DNA of 12,657 nt from CAYNWK01 sp964400875 (GTDB taxonomy: Bacteria > Chloroflexota > Anaerolineae > Anaerolineales > UBA4823): positions 1 to 12,657 of the forward strand of contig CAYNWK010000127.1 in assembly GCA_964400875.1 (NCBI GenBank), written 5' to 3'. The translations under genes and the position numbers were made by a program. Positions 1 through 6,474 of the stretch are shown here, in pieces (the first letter of the stretch is position 1; each line of letters begins with the position of its first letter). The notes under the pieces were generated by a model. That model was given only the letters and a program-made list of their open reading frames with translations, was not told the DNA's origin and ran no database searches.

Positions 1-2
1 GC

Positions 3-77
3 GCCGAGTTCTGGCAGGGCGGCTTCGACGTGATCGCCGACCTGATCGACCAGCTAGAAGCTATTCCAGTTAAATAA
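3..77 (+). CDS. C-terminal end of an unidentified protein (5' end outside window)
   Basis: In frame 3 the first bases read as an open frame ending in TAA at 75-77. It gives about 24 residues, starting AEFWQGGFDVIADL and ending EAIPVK. The other two forward frames give either an early stop or Arg-rich nonsense, and a terminator follows 20 bases later, so this is very probably the true 3' end of a + strand gene. A W-x-x-G-F-x-x-x-A-x-L pattern at the C-terminus would fit the last helix of a SRPBCC/AHSA1-type protein, but 24 residues are too few to name the family. Confidence 0.55.
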   Translation, partial: AEFWQGGFDVIADLIDQLEAIPVK

Positions 78-97
78 ACCCGAGTCGAGTGATTTTG

Positions 98-138
98 GAG
101 TTGAAAAAAATCGGGTGAAAACCGATTTTTTTCAACTC
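98..138. terminator. Bidirectional intrinsic terminator between convergent genes
   Basis: A perfect 17-bp stem (98-114 with 122-138) closes a 7-base loop. On the + strand it is followed by TTTTTCTTTTT. The stem itself contains A7/T7 runs, so it also ends in a U-rich arm when read on the minus strand. It lies between the + strand gene ending at 77 and the minus-strand gene ending near 132, and the stop of the latter falls inside the stem. It should serve both genes. Confidence 0.85.
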
Positions 139-688
139 TTTTTCTTTTTAATCGCCAGCGGCCAGATCCAGGCCAGTCTCCCGGGCCGTCGCGGCCGGTG
201 CGCGGCGCAGTCCGACGGATGTGCACCAGGCGGTAGCTCGAGGTGAACGCCAGAAGCTCAGCATCGCTTAGCTTGTGCGGGTTGACTCCAAATAGATGCG
301 CCGCAAAGCCGGCCCCGATCAGCACCTTGCGCATCAGCACGGTGCGCTGGGGATGAGCGGAGATATCCTCGGCTACCCCTTCCCACCAGCCGCCCGGCAT
401 CCACACATCGATCGAAGAGCTTGACATAATATTACGATACCAGTCGGAAATGCTGCCGAAACCGGCCGTGCAGTAGACCTCGCCGTCTACCACGGTGAAG
501 TTGACCGGGCTGCGCCGCCGCACCCCGGTCAACTTCACCATGTGCGTGATGACCAGGATCTGGCCGAATACCTCGGGCCAGACGTTGATCCAATCGCCCA
601 GTCCCAACCGCCACATGAGCAGCATGAAGCGGTTGAAATAATTGAAGCCTTGGCGCAAGCGCTTCCCAGTTTTATGGGTCCATAACAC
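132..688 (-). CDS. Deazaflavin-dependent nitroreductase-like protein (DUF385/Ddn family), frameshifted near 3' end
   Basis: The minus strand from about 688 reads a coherent protein with HKTGKRLRQGFNYFNRFMLL, WRLGLGDWINVWP, VKLTGVRRRSPVNFTVVDGE, CTAGFGSISDWYRNI, VWMPGGWW and RKVLIGAGFAAHLFGV. This is the layout of the split-barrel F420/flavin-binding nitroreductase (Ddn-like) family, whose members use deazaflavin F420H2 or bind it. Near 176 the frame breaks: the sequence reads GPGD then W-P-G-S-G, whereas one extra base restores GPGDLAWIWPLAIKKKKS and a TGA at 134-132. Restored length is 185 aa, normal for the family. Without the base the frame has no stop down to position 1. The likely start is a GTG at 688-686 with GGAG four bases upstream, because no ATG lies between the upstream in-frame TAG (about 741) and the conserved region. 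It is transcribed divergently from the kinase operon. The 1-base loss may be a sequencing error. Confidence 0.75.
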
Positions 689-741
689 ACTGCTCCACTC
701 GGACCCCCCCAAGGCCCCATTTTTGAGGATGGCGACTGTCT

Positions 742-769
742 AAACAGGGCAGTTGCGATCGCCCTGTTT
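742..769 (+). terminator. Hairpin with T tract in the divergent intergenic region
   Basis: A 9-bp stem AAACAGGGC/GCCCTGTTT closes a 10-base loop and is followed by TTC on the + strand, after three Ts in the stem. It lies upstream of both divergent genes, so it terminates no obvious coding transcript. It may insulate the kinase promoter from upstream antisense transcription, or be part of the minus-strand gene's leader. The structure is clear; the role is inferred. Confidence 0.4.
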
Positions 770-795
770 TTCACGTTCCCTTCGGGGGCAAAAAG

Positions 796-824
796 TTGCG
801 CGCGGCTGCTTTTGCTGGTATCCT
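796..824 (+). promoter_or_regulatory. Candidate promoter for the deoxynucleoside kinase operon
   Basis: TTGCGC (796-801) is separated by 17 bases from TATCCT (819-824), and a TG at 816-817 gives an extended -10. This would start transcription about 65 bases before the kinase ATG. It is the best sigma-70-like pair in the interval, found by eye only. Confidence 0.4.
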
Positions 825-897
825 TAGCACGCATCACGACTTCGTTTTGCAGGTCTCTGACTAACAGAAAACCACGATAGGACAACCGGACCAACCT

Positions 898-1554
898 ATG
901 TACATAGCCATCGAAGGCGTCATCGGCGTGGGGAAGACCACCCTGGCGCGCCTGCTGCAGCCCGCTTTTGAGGCCAATTTGCTGCTGGAAGTGTTCGAGG
1001 AGAACCCGTTCCTGTCCAATTTTTATGCCGACCGGGCTCGCTACGCATTCCAAACCCAGATCTTTTTCCTGCTCAGCCGCTACCACCAGCAGCGCAAGGG
1101 CGTCCCTCAAGGCCTGTCCGAGGGTGGGCGGTTGATCTCGGACTATACCTTCGGGAAGGACGCCTTATTCGCGCGCATCAACCTGGAGGGGGACGAACTG
1201 GAGATGTACTACCGGGTGCACGAAGCGCTGGCCGAGAAGATCTTCCGCCCCGACCTGGTGATCTACCTGAGAGCCAGCACGGACGTGCTCATGCAGCGCA
1301 TCGCGCTGCGCGATCGCCCGTACGAACGCAACATGCAGCGGGGGTATATCGACCAGCTCAACCACACGTACGAGGCTTTCTTCGGCGACGCGGATTACGA
1401 GACTCCGGTTCTGGCCCTGGATACCGACGAGCTGGACTACATTCGCAGCCCGGAGCACCTCAAGAGGGTGGAGAACCGCGTGCGGCAAGCCCTGCACATG
1501 GCGCCGTTCCAGCCCGAGCTGCCGTTCGAAGTGGAGGAAAGCCGCCGCAGCTAA
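898..1554 (+). CDS. Deoxynucleoside kinase (dGK/dAK/dCK-type family)
   Basis: This 218-aa protein matches the monomeric P-loop fold of bacterial deoxynucleoside kinases, which phosphorylate deoxynucleosides with ATP for dNTP salvage in the cytoplasm. The P-loop GVIGVGKTT is at 7-15. The substrate-side EENPFLSNFY is at 34-43, and the helix YAFQTQIFFLLSRY that lines the nucleoside pocket at 49-62. SDYTFGKDALFA at 81-92 stands where other members have the ERS/DRS motif. RPDLVIYLRAS is at 117-127, and the arginine-rich lid RIALRDRPYER at 134-144. The length is usual for the family. The ATG at 898 begins directly with the first beta strand MYIAIEG. The ribosome site is weak (AGGA about 17 bases upstream). 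Substrate preference (dG, dA or dC) cannot be read by eye. The next gene starts 18 bases after the stop, so they are probably co-transcribed. Confidence 0.9.
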   Translation: MYIAIEGVIGVGKTTLARLLQPAFEANLLLEVFEENPFLSNFYADRARYAFQTQIFFLLSRYHQQRKGVPQGLSEGGRLISDYTFGKDALFARINLEGDELEMYYRVHEALAEKIFRPDLVIYLRASTDVLMQRIALRDRPYERNMQRGYIDQLNHTYEAFFGDADYETPVLALDTDELDYIRSPEHLKRVENRVRQALHMAPFQPELPFEVEESRRS

Positions 1555-1572
1555 AGTTCCGAGAATTAAACT

Positions 1573-2607
1573 ATGCGCATTACTCGAGAGACCCTGTTCA
1601 AGATCGCCCGCGACACAGCCAATAAGCGCGCCCGCATCGACCGCGACCTGCTCTCCATTTACCTGCACGGCTCGCTCCTGACCGAAGAGCCCATGCTGGG
1701 CGGAACCGCGGATATTGACCTGGTCTTCGTCCACAACGACCCGGTGATCAGCGAGCGCGAGATCCAGCGGCTCACCGACGAAGTCCACCTGGATATCGCC
1801 CACCACGCCCGGGACGACTACCGCCGAGCGCGCGCTCTGCGCCTGCACCCCTGGATGGGCCCGACCATCTTCCGCTGCCAGATCCTCTACGACCCGCAGC
1901 ATTTCATGGATTTCACCCAGGCCAGCGTGCGCGGCCAGTACAACCGACCGGATTACGTGCTGGGTCGGGCGCGCACCCAGGCCGAACACGCTCGGGAGAT
2001 GTGGTTCAGCATGAACGAATACAGCCGCGAGCCTGGGATGGAAGAGGTGCGCTTCTACCTGCGCGCCGTTGAGCACGTGGCCAACGCGGTCGCCGTCCTG
2101 AACGGCGCGCCGCTGACCGAGCGGCGTCTGCTGATCGATTTTCCGTCGCGAGCCGAAGCAGTCGGCCGGCCGGGACTGTACGCCGGGTTGATCGGTTTGC
2201 TCGGCGGTCCGAAAGTCGACGTGGAAGAGCTGCGCGCCTGGCTGCCGGCGTGGAGCGCCGCGTACCAGTCCATCCCCGAGGAGCAGCTACTGCCGCGCCT
2301 GCACCCCGACCGTTTTTTTTATTATTACCGGGCTCTCGAGCACCTGATTGGGGGGGAAAAGCCCCAAGATGTGCTGTGGCCCTTGCTGCGCACCTGGTCC
2401 GATGCAGTGGAGCGGCTGCCCCAGGACGCCGAGGAACGCCAGGATTGGGAGCAAGCTTTCCGGCAGATCGAGCTGCTCGGCCCGGGCTTTACACAGCGCG
2501 TCGCCGCGCTGGACGCGTTTTTGGACCTGGTCGAGGAAACCCTGGAAGAATGGGCTCGTTCCAGCGGCGCGGAATACCGTCCTACCGCCGGACCGCCGAT
2601 AAGGTAG
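1573..2607 (+). CDS. Nucleotidyltransferase-fold protein, function unknown
   Basis: The 344-aa product begins with a pol-beta-like nucleotidyltransferase core: LHGSLLT (GS at 33-34), then GGTADIDLVFV with Asp47 and Asp49, and a third acidic residue in VHLDIAHH (Asp74). These are the metal-binding positions of the fold, so it may be catalytically competent. The rest (about 110-344) is a helical region with no motif I can name. It contains RFYLRAVEHVANAVAVLNG (about 160-178) and FFYYYRALEHLIGG, which resemble the HEPN/KNTase-C-like helical domains that often accompany this fold. No membrane segments or signal peptide are seen. It follows the deoxynucleoside kinase by 18 bases, suggesting a linked role in nucleotide metabolism or small-molecule nucleotidylation. 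The substrate is unknown. Confidence 0.75.
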   Translation: MRITRETLFKIARDTANKRARIDRDLLSIYLHGSLLTEEPMLGGTADIDLVFVHNDPVISEREIQRLTDEVHLDIAHHARDDYRRARALRLHPWMGPTIFRCQILYDPQHFMDFTQASVRGQYNRPDYVLGRARTQAEHAREMWFSMNEYSREPGMEEVRFYLRAVEHVANAVAVLNGAPLTERRLLIDFPSRAEAVGRPGLYAGLIGLLGGPKVDVEELRAWLPAWSAAYQSIPEEQLLPRLHPDRFFYYYRALEHLIGGEKPQDVLWPLLRTWSDAVERLPQDAEERQDWEQAFRQIELLGPGFTQRVAALDAFLDLVEETLEEWARSSGAEYRPTAGPPIR

Positions 2608-2689
2608 CGGGAAGGCGCGCCAGGGGGTAAGTCAGGAATTAATCTCAGATTTGAAGGGGATTGGGTGATGAAGCGCGTGCTTGCCAGGC

Positions 2690-3934
2690 CTATTCGGAGG
2701 CCAGCGGCAGAACCACGTGGAAGGTAGCTCCCAGGCCCGGGCCTTCGCTCTCCGCCCAGATGCGGCCTCTGTGCATCTTGACCAGGCTGTGGGCGATGGG
2801 CAGGCCGAGCCCCAGGCCGCTGTAGCGCCGGGTGAGGTGCTGTTCGGCCTGGTAGAACTCATCAAAGATATTTTCAACTTCGTCGGGCGGGATGCCAATG
2901 CCGTGGTCTCTCACGATGATGTGCACCTCTTCCGCCTTGACGGAGGCCTGGACGAGGATCTCTTCATCCGGGGGGGAAAAACGCACAGCATTGTCCAGCA
3001 AATTCTTGAAGATCGTCTCTAACTTAGCCCGGTCAGCGGGGATCTGCAGCGGCATCGTCGGCAGGTAGATGACGATCTTTTGATGCTTCATTTCAGCCGT
3101 GGCGCGAATGCGCTGATAGGCCGATTGCAGCACAGAGCGCAGGCTGGTGGGGCGCAGATCGACCGGAAGCCCGCCGGAATGCAGCAGGTTCATGTTGGTC
3201 ATGTCTTCGACCAGGGACTGCATGCGCTGGGCCGCGCTGAGCACGGCATCCGCGTGTTCCGATGCGCTGCCCAGCGATTCCTCCTTGAGGAAGGTGGCGT
3301 ATCCCAGGATGACGCCCAGCGGCGTGCGCAGCTCATGCGAGGCGAGCGCCATGAAGTCGCGCTTCAGGCGTTCGATCTGGCGCAAATCTTTCTCCGTATG
3401 GCGCAGCGCCCGCGACATGCGGGCCTGATTGACCGCCACGGCAGCCTGCGCCGCGACGATGTCCAGCAACTGCAAGTCGACTGCGGTGAAGTCTCCCCCC
3501 ACCTTGTTCAACACCTCGATGACGCCGGTGGCCTCATCTTGCACGCAGATGGGCGCGCCAGCCAGGTTCTGGGCAGGGAATTTGACCCGCTCGCTGACCA
3601 GACGGTAGTGGCGCGGCTCTTTGGCGAGGTCCTTGACCAGGCGGGCTTCTTTCTCCTGGAAGATCACCCCGGCGATGCTCCTATCCAGCGGGACCGGGAT
3701 TTGCGCCAGTTTCTGCGGGTCCGCACCGGCTGCGGCGCGAAAAGTCAGGTCCCCGGTCTTCTCTTCGTACAGCAAGATCGAAGCGCCCGCGCAGCCGAAC
3801 GCCCGGGCAGTGGTTTCCACGATCTGCTGCAGCTGGAACTCCGGCGCCATGGTCGAGTTGAGCAACAGGTTGATCTCCAGCAAGGCGGCCAACGGGTAGC
3901 TTTGATAGGGGGAATCCGGCGAGGAGGCGCTCAT
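2690..3934 (-). CDS. Soluble GAF-domain sensor histidine kinase
   Basis: The 414-aa protein (ATG at 3934) has an N-terminal GAF domain (about 30-170; GCAGASILLYEE through VDLQLLDIVAAQAAVAVNQAR). A short linker helix leads to a HisKA domain with FMALASHELRTPLG, phospho-acceptor His200. The HATPase_c domain has the N box KNLLDNAVRFSP (311-322), G1 DHGIGIP (343-349), F box IFDEFYQ (356-362) and G2 GLGLGLP (373-379). It should autophosphorylate in response to a ligand or redox signal sensed by GAF. There are no transmembrane segments, so it is cytoplasmic. No response regulator lies beside it, so it is an orphan kinase here. A TTG two codons upstream (3940) is a possible alternative start; the ATG is preferred, though neither has a good ribosome site. 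It converges with the nucleotidyltransferase gene. Confidence 0.93.
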   Translation of the reverse strand: MSASSPDSPYQSYPLAALLEINLLLNSTMAPEFQLQQIVETTARAFGCAGASILLYEEKTGDLTFRAAAGADPQKLAQIPVPLDRSIAGVIFQEKEARLVKDLAKEPRHYRLVSERVKFPAQNLAGAPICVQDEATGVIEVLNKVGGDFTAVDLQLLDIVAAQAAVAVNQARMSRALRHTEKDLRQIERLKRDFMALASHELRTPLGVILGYATFLKEESLGSASEHADAVLSAAQRMQSLVEDMTNMNLLHSGGLPVDLRPTSLRSVLQSAYQRIRATAEMKHQKIVIYLPTMPLQIPADRAKLETIFKNLLDNAVRFSPPDEEILVQASVKAEEVHIIVRDHGIGIPPDEVENIFDEFYQAEQHLTRRYSGLGLGLPIAHSLVKMHRGRIWAESEGPGLGATFHVVLPLASE

Positions 3935-4247
3935 GGTCAACTAAGTTTAGCCCGAAGTGCGTTTTTTGTCTATTAAAATTGCTAAGGCGACCAGTAAATT
4001 GGACGATCAGGGAGGAGCAATTAATGTGCCAATGCCTGGGACTCAGGTTTTAAGCGCCGCAGCGGAGTAGAGACACTTCAGGCATATTGGGATTATCAAG
4101 GTAATAAAGCAAATTCTGTCACATAAACGGCGGTTAGCTCTGTCTTTGTTGTGTATTACCTGTTAAAGCCCTGGATGTTTCACGTGAAACGTTGAAGGCC
4201 CAGCTTGTCCGCATAGTATGCCGGTATTCGCAGATTATTTTAACTCG
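3935..4247. other. Gene-free intergenic stretch with a parS-like site
   Basis: No credible gene lies here. It is less GC-rich than its neighbours and holds the parS-like palindrome listed separately. It also holds a 7-bp inverted repeat ATGCCTG/CAGGCAT (4032-4038 with 4079-4085), and a nine-codon frame at 4024-4053 behind a good GGAGGAG. It should also contain the minus-strand promoter of the histidine kinase, but I could not pick one out convincingly. Confidence 0.6.
4176..4191. promoter_or_regulatory. parS-like ParB binding site
   Basis: The 16 bases TGTTTCACGTGAAACG match the bacterial parS consensus TGTTTCACGTGAAACA at 15 of 16 positions and contain the perfect 14-bp palindrome GTTTCACGTGAAAC (4177-4190). 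parS sites bind ParB and nucleate the partition complex; they usually lie in the origin-proximal part of the chromosome. No parA or parB is in this window, so this would be a lone chromosomal site. It lies in non-coding sequence, which favours a real site over chance. Confidence 0.8.
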
Positions 4248-4249
4248 TT

Positions 4250-4523
4250 AATGCAAGGATGGCGGCTTGTCCTTGGAGAAAGGGCGAAACAAAGGTTTGA
4301 AAAGCAAGATCAAAATGGTATCTTCGAGTACTCTAGGTAGAGTCCCTGCTAATCTTTCTGTATCAACCTCATCTCGGGCAGTGGCTGCAAAGGACGCCAG
4401 TGTTTGATCGGCATCATACATGCCCCGGTAGAAACGGCGGTCGATGAATTCCTGGGCACGATTTCGTAGTGGGTTGAACGAAGCAGCGATTCCCGGGGTG
4501 GTGAGAACGATGACCAGGGGAGA
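4250..4523 (-). pseudogene. Remnant of a multi-TM signalling protein (end of TM region plus FIDRRFYR linker)
   Basis: An open minus-strand frame (stop TAA at 4250-4248) encodes ESPLVIVLTTPGIAASFNPL, then RNRAQEFIDRRFYRGMYDA, DQTLASFAATARDEVDTERL and a VLEDT end. I recognise this as the stretch linking the last membrane helix to the cytoplasmic sensor part in large membrane signalling proteins of Actinobacteria and Chloroflexi (pattern SPLxIVLSTLAIAALFNPLRRRxQxFIDRRFYRRKYDA). Here it has no upstream TM region, and after VLEDT the family's MQPAHVSLWL segment is missing; instead a short unrelated tail ends the frame. The frame stays open to 4676, but its first 50 residues translate a terminator hairpin and are not family sequence. 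It is therefore probably a non-functional fragment left by deletion. Confidence 0.6.
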
Positions 4524-4648
4524 TTCTATCAGGCTGCAAGCGCGCCGGTTTGGCAATGCAGGATGATCGCCAGGCTCATGACGAGCGCGCCGCCATTGAG
4601 CGAGGCCGGCGCACCAGGGTTGCTTGGGACCCTGACTGGGCGTATAGA

Positions 4649-4674
4649 GAGCGAGGCCGCAGCCGGCCTCGCTC
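4649..4674 (-). terminator. Terminator of the gntR-slipin-DUF4177 operon
   Basis: An 11-bp perfect stem GAGCGAGGCCG/CGGCCTCGCTC closes a 4-base loop, 38 bases after the DUF4177 stop. On the minus strand it is followed by TCTAT; on the + strand by ATCGTTTT. A third copy of the arm, GAGCGAGGCCGGC, lies at 4598-4610 and can pair with 4662-4674 over 13 bp as an alternative fold. Confidence 0.65.
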
Positions 4675-4711
4675 ATCGTTTTGCGAGGGTTTTAGGCGAG
4701 AAATGCCAGTC

Positions 4712-4936
4712 TCAATAGCGGGAAGGCATGCTGCGCCGGCGGCGAGTCGAGAGCTTGAGCGGGCGCTTGGCCAACAAAGTCATCGAATTGCTGTTAGCCG
4801 GCTTTTGAAGGCCGATCACCTCCCAGCCTTCTTCGCCCCATTCATTCAACAGGTCTTCCAGGTCTTCGTCCGACGGGCTTTTCCACAGGGAGCCTAAGGT
4901 GAGCACCCGGTATTCCCATTGGGTCTCCGCTGCCAT
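4712..4936 (-). CDS. Small DUF4177-like protein
   Basis: The 74-aa product has the DUF4177 pattern: WEYRVLTLGS near the start, LLNEWGEEGWEVIGLQ (about 29-44), then a beta strand SMTLLAKRPL. Such small alpha/beta proteins have no assigned biochemical role. A basic tail (STRRRRS) follows. The ATG lies 4 bases after the slipin stop, and its ribosome site AGGAG is formed by the last slipin codons, so translation is probably coupled. This suggests it works with, or in fixed ratio to, the slipin. Confidence 0.8.
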   Translation of the reverse strand: MAAETQWEYRVLTLGSLWKSPSDEDLEDLLNEWGEEGWEVIGLQKPANSNSMTLLAKRPLKLSTRRRRSMPSRY

Positions 4937-4940
4937 GGTT

Positions 4941-5885
4941 TTACTCCTGCTGCTGAGCCGTGCGAGTCTGAGAGAGGGCGATCATGCCGCCGATCCCGCC
5001 CAGGTTCATGGTGTCTACCGCGCTGCTCGGAACGATCACCATGGCGCCTTTTTCCTTCAAGCCTTCGAAGAGCATGTTCATCGCCCGCAAGTGCAGGGCG
5101 GTGGGGTTGTTGATGTAGGCTTGCGAGGCCTCGGCGAAGGAATCGGCGATCTGTTTCTCGGATTCGCCCAGGATGACGCGCGCCTGGCGTTCTCTTTCGG
5201 CCTGGGCGCGCCGGCTCATGGCGTCTTCGAGCTCCTGAGGGATGACGATGTCACGTATCTCAACCGACTGCACGGTCACGCCCCAGGGGGTGGTGCGCTC
5301 GTCAATGATGCGCTGCAGCTCGGCGTCCATCCGCGCCCGGCCGATCAGGATATCCGCCAGGTCCATCTGTCCGATCACTTCCCGCAAGGCGGTTTGCGCA
5401 GCCCAGGCGATGGCGGCGTTATAGTCCTCGACTTCCAGGGCGGCCTTCTCGGCGTCCCAGACCATCCAAAACAGCACGGCGTCCACATCGACCGGGACGG
5501 TGTCGGTGGTCAGGGTCTTCTCCGCGCTGAAGGGGGTGACCATCACACGCTGGTCGATCCAGTTGACGGCGATATCGATAATGGGCACGATCGTGAACAA
5601 ACCGGGTCCATACAGGCCGCGGTAGCGGCCATAACGCAGGACGACGACTTTTTCCCATTGGGCCGCGATCTTGACTGCCATCATCAAATACACACCGATG
5701 GCAATCAAAAAGGCAACGACCAAGCCGATCAGCCAATCCGGGAGACCCCAACCTGGCAGCAGGATGCCACCGAACATAGCCAACACGAAGAAGATCACTC
5801 CCAGGGTGATCGATACGCCGTTCAGGCGAAAGTTGTCCCGTCTCTTAACATCCATTGTCTCATTCTTGTTGCGTCGGTTCCTCAT
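4941..5885 (-). CDS. Slipin (SPFH/band 7 membrane protein)
   Basis: The 314-aa protein has a basic N-terminus, two adjacent hydrophobic segments (about 24-45 and 50-71), and an SPFH/band 7 domain from about 72. Landmarks are WEKVVVLRYGRYRGLYGPGL (77-96), VDVDAVLFWMVWD (132-144), ALREVIGQMDLADIL (166-180), TPWGVTVQSVEIRDIVIPQELEDAM (199-223) and a charged helix RRAQAERERQARVILGESEKQ (225-245). That is the stomatin/slipin subgroup, which oligomerises in membranes and often partners with an NfeD protease; no NfeD gene is seen here. The ATG at 5885 has GAGGTAAAC directly upstream. A Met at residue 11 is a weaker alternative. It is the middle gene of the operon headed by the GntR regulator. Confidence 0.92.
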   Translation of the reverse strand: MRNRRNKNETMDVKRRDNFRLNGVSITLGVIFFVLAMFGGILLPGWGLPDWLIGLVVAFLIAIGVYLMMAVKIAAQWEKVVVLRYGRYRGLYGPGLFTIVPIIDIAVNWIDQRVMVTPFSAEKTLTTDTVPVDVDAVLFWMVWDAEKAALEVEDYNAAIAWAAQTALREVIGQMDLADILIGRARMDAELQRIIDERTTPWGVTVQSVEIRDIVIPQELEDAMSRRAQAERERQARVILGESEKQIADSFAEASQAYINNPTALHLRAMNMLFEGLKEKGAMVIVPSSAVDTMNLGGIGGMIALSQTRTAQQQE

Positions 5886-5940
5886 GTTTACCTCACAGTT
5901 GAGTTTGGGTAGGTTGTAGCCTCAATGACGGCGCTCGGCA

Positions 5941-6360
5941 CTAAATTTCTTCCGATTCGTACTTCGGTGGGGCGCCTTCGGATTTCCATATCTCCAGGTA
6001 ACGCGCGAACATTTCGCTGACTTCCGCGGGTGAAAAGCCCAACAAGGCGGACTCCGCCAGATAGCGGCGGGTCCAGCCATCCAGGGCTTCTCTGCGCAGG
6101 TCTTGCGCGGCCTCACCGGTCGGTTTATTCAGGATAAAGGTGCCACGGCCATGTTGGGTCGAGATGATCTCGGCTTCGTCCAGCAGGCGGTACGCCCGGG
6201 CAACGGTGTTGAAGTTCACCCGCAGGTCGGCTGCCATCTGCCTCACGGTGGGGAGCTGATCGCCGGGTTGTAAATCCCCGGTCGCGATAGTATGCTTGAT
6301 CTGGTCCATAATCTGCACGTAAATAGGTATGCCGGAACGGAAATCCAATTTAATCTGCAT
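5941..6360 (-). CDS. GntR-family repressor, YtrA subfamily
   Basis: The 139-aa protein has the GntR winged helix in its first 77 residues: IPIYVQIMDQIKHTIATGDL (11-30), PGDQLPTVRQMAADLRVNFNTVARAYRLLD (32-61), then the wing GRGTFI (71-76). The short C-terminus of about 60 residues has no large ligand domain, which is typical of the YtrA subgroup; these dimerise through two helices and usually control a membrane-protein operon and themselves. Its downstream neighbour is the slipin, 55 bases on, which fits that pattern. The ATG at 6360 begins with the family start MQIKLDFRSGIPIY. The ribosome site is weak (TTGGA). Confidence 0.93.
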   Translation of the reverse strand: MQIKLDFRSGIPIYVQIMDQIKHTIATGDLQPGDQLPTVRQMAADLRVNFNTVARAYRLLDEAEIISTQHGRGTFILNKPTGEAAQDLRREALDGWTRRYLAESALLGFSPAEVSEMFARYLEIWKSEGAPPKYESEEI

Positions 6361-6426
6361 CGTATTCCAACCAGGTTTTCCAAGTCTACTGGGGTCGAGA
6401 GTTGCGCTCCACAGGCATGACCAAAA

Positions 6427-6474
6427 ATTGTATCATTGTAGTATTGTATGATTGTATCTTTGTATAATTGTATA
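6427..6474. repeat. Six tandem 8-bp ATTGTATN units upstream of gntR
   Basis: Reading the + strand, the units are attgtatc, attgtagt, attgtatg, attgtatc, tttgtata and attgtata, back to back with no spacers. On the minus strand each becomes NATACAAT-like and so resembles a -10 box. The array starts 67 bases upstream of the GntR start and covers its likely -10 and early transcribed region, so it may be the regulator's operator. It could also be a simple-sequence expansion. Confidence 0.75.

Noticed and set aside
535..1110. Long open minus-strand frame of 191 codons
   Set aside because: It overlaps the kinase on the opposite strand and the nitroreductase in another frame; its translation has no family character.
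1165..2076. Open minus-strand frame of 303 codons across the kinase and nucleotidyltransferase genes
   Set aside because: A GC-rich shadow, rich in V/H/A/Q from antisense reading; both sense genes have clear motifs.
3080..3976. Open + strand frame of 298 codons opposite the histidine kinase
   Set aside because: Antisense shadow of a gene with all kinase boxes intact.
4524..4676. N-terminal 50 residues of the open minus-strand frame covering the pseudogene
   Set aside because: They translate a terminator hairpin and show no family resemblance.
4875..4883. DnaA-box-like TTTTCCACA suggesting an origin
   Set aside because: Single imperfect copy inside the DUF4177 coding sequence; no cluster of boxes or AT-rich unwinding region.
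4899..5912. Open + strand frame of 337 codons opposite the slipin gene
   Set aside because: Antisense shadow; slipin motifs and spacing on the minus strand are clear.
6427..6474. CRISPR array
   Set aside because: 8-bp units without spacers; no cas genes.
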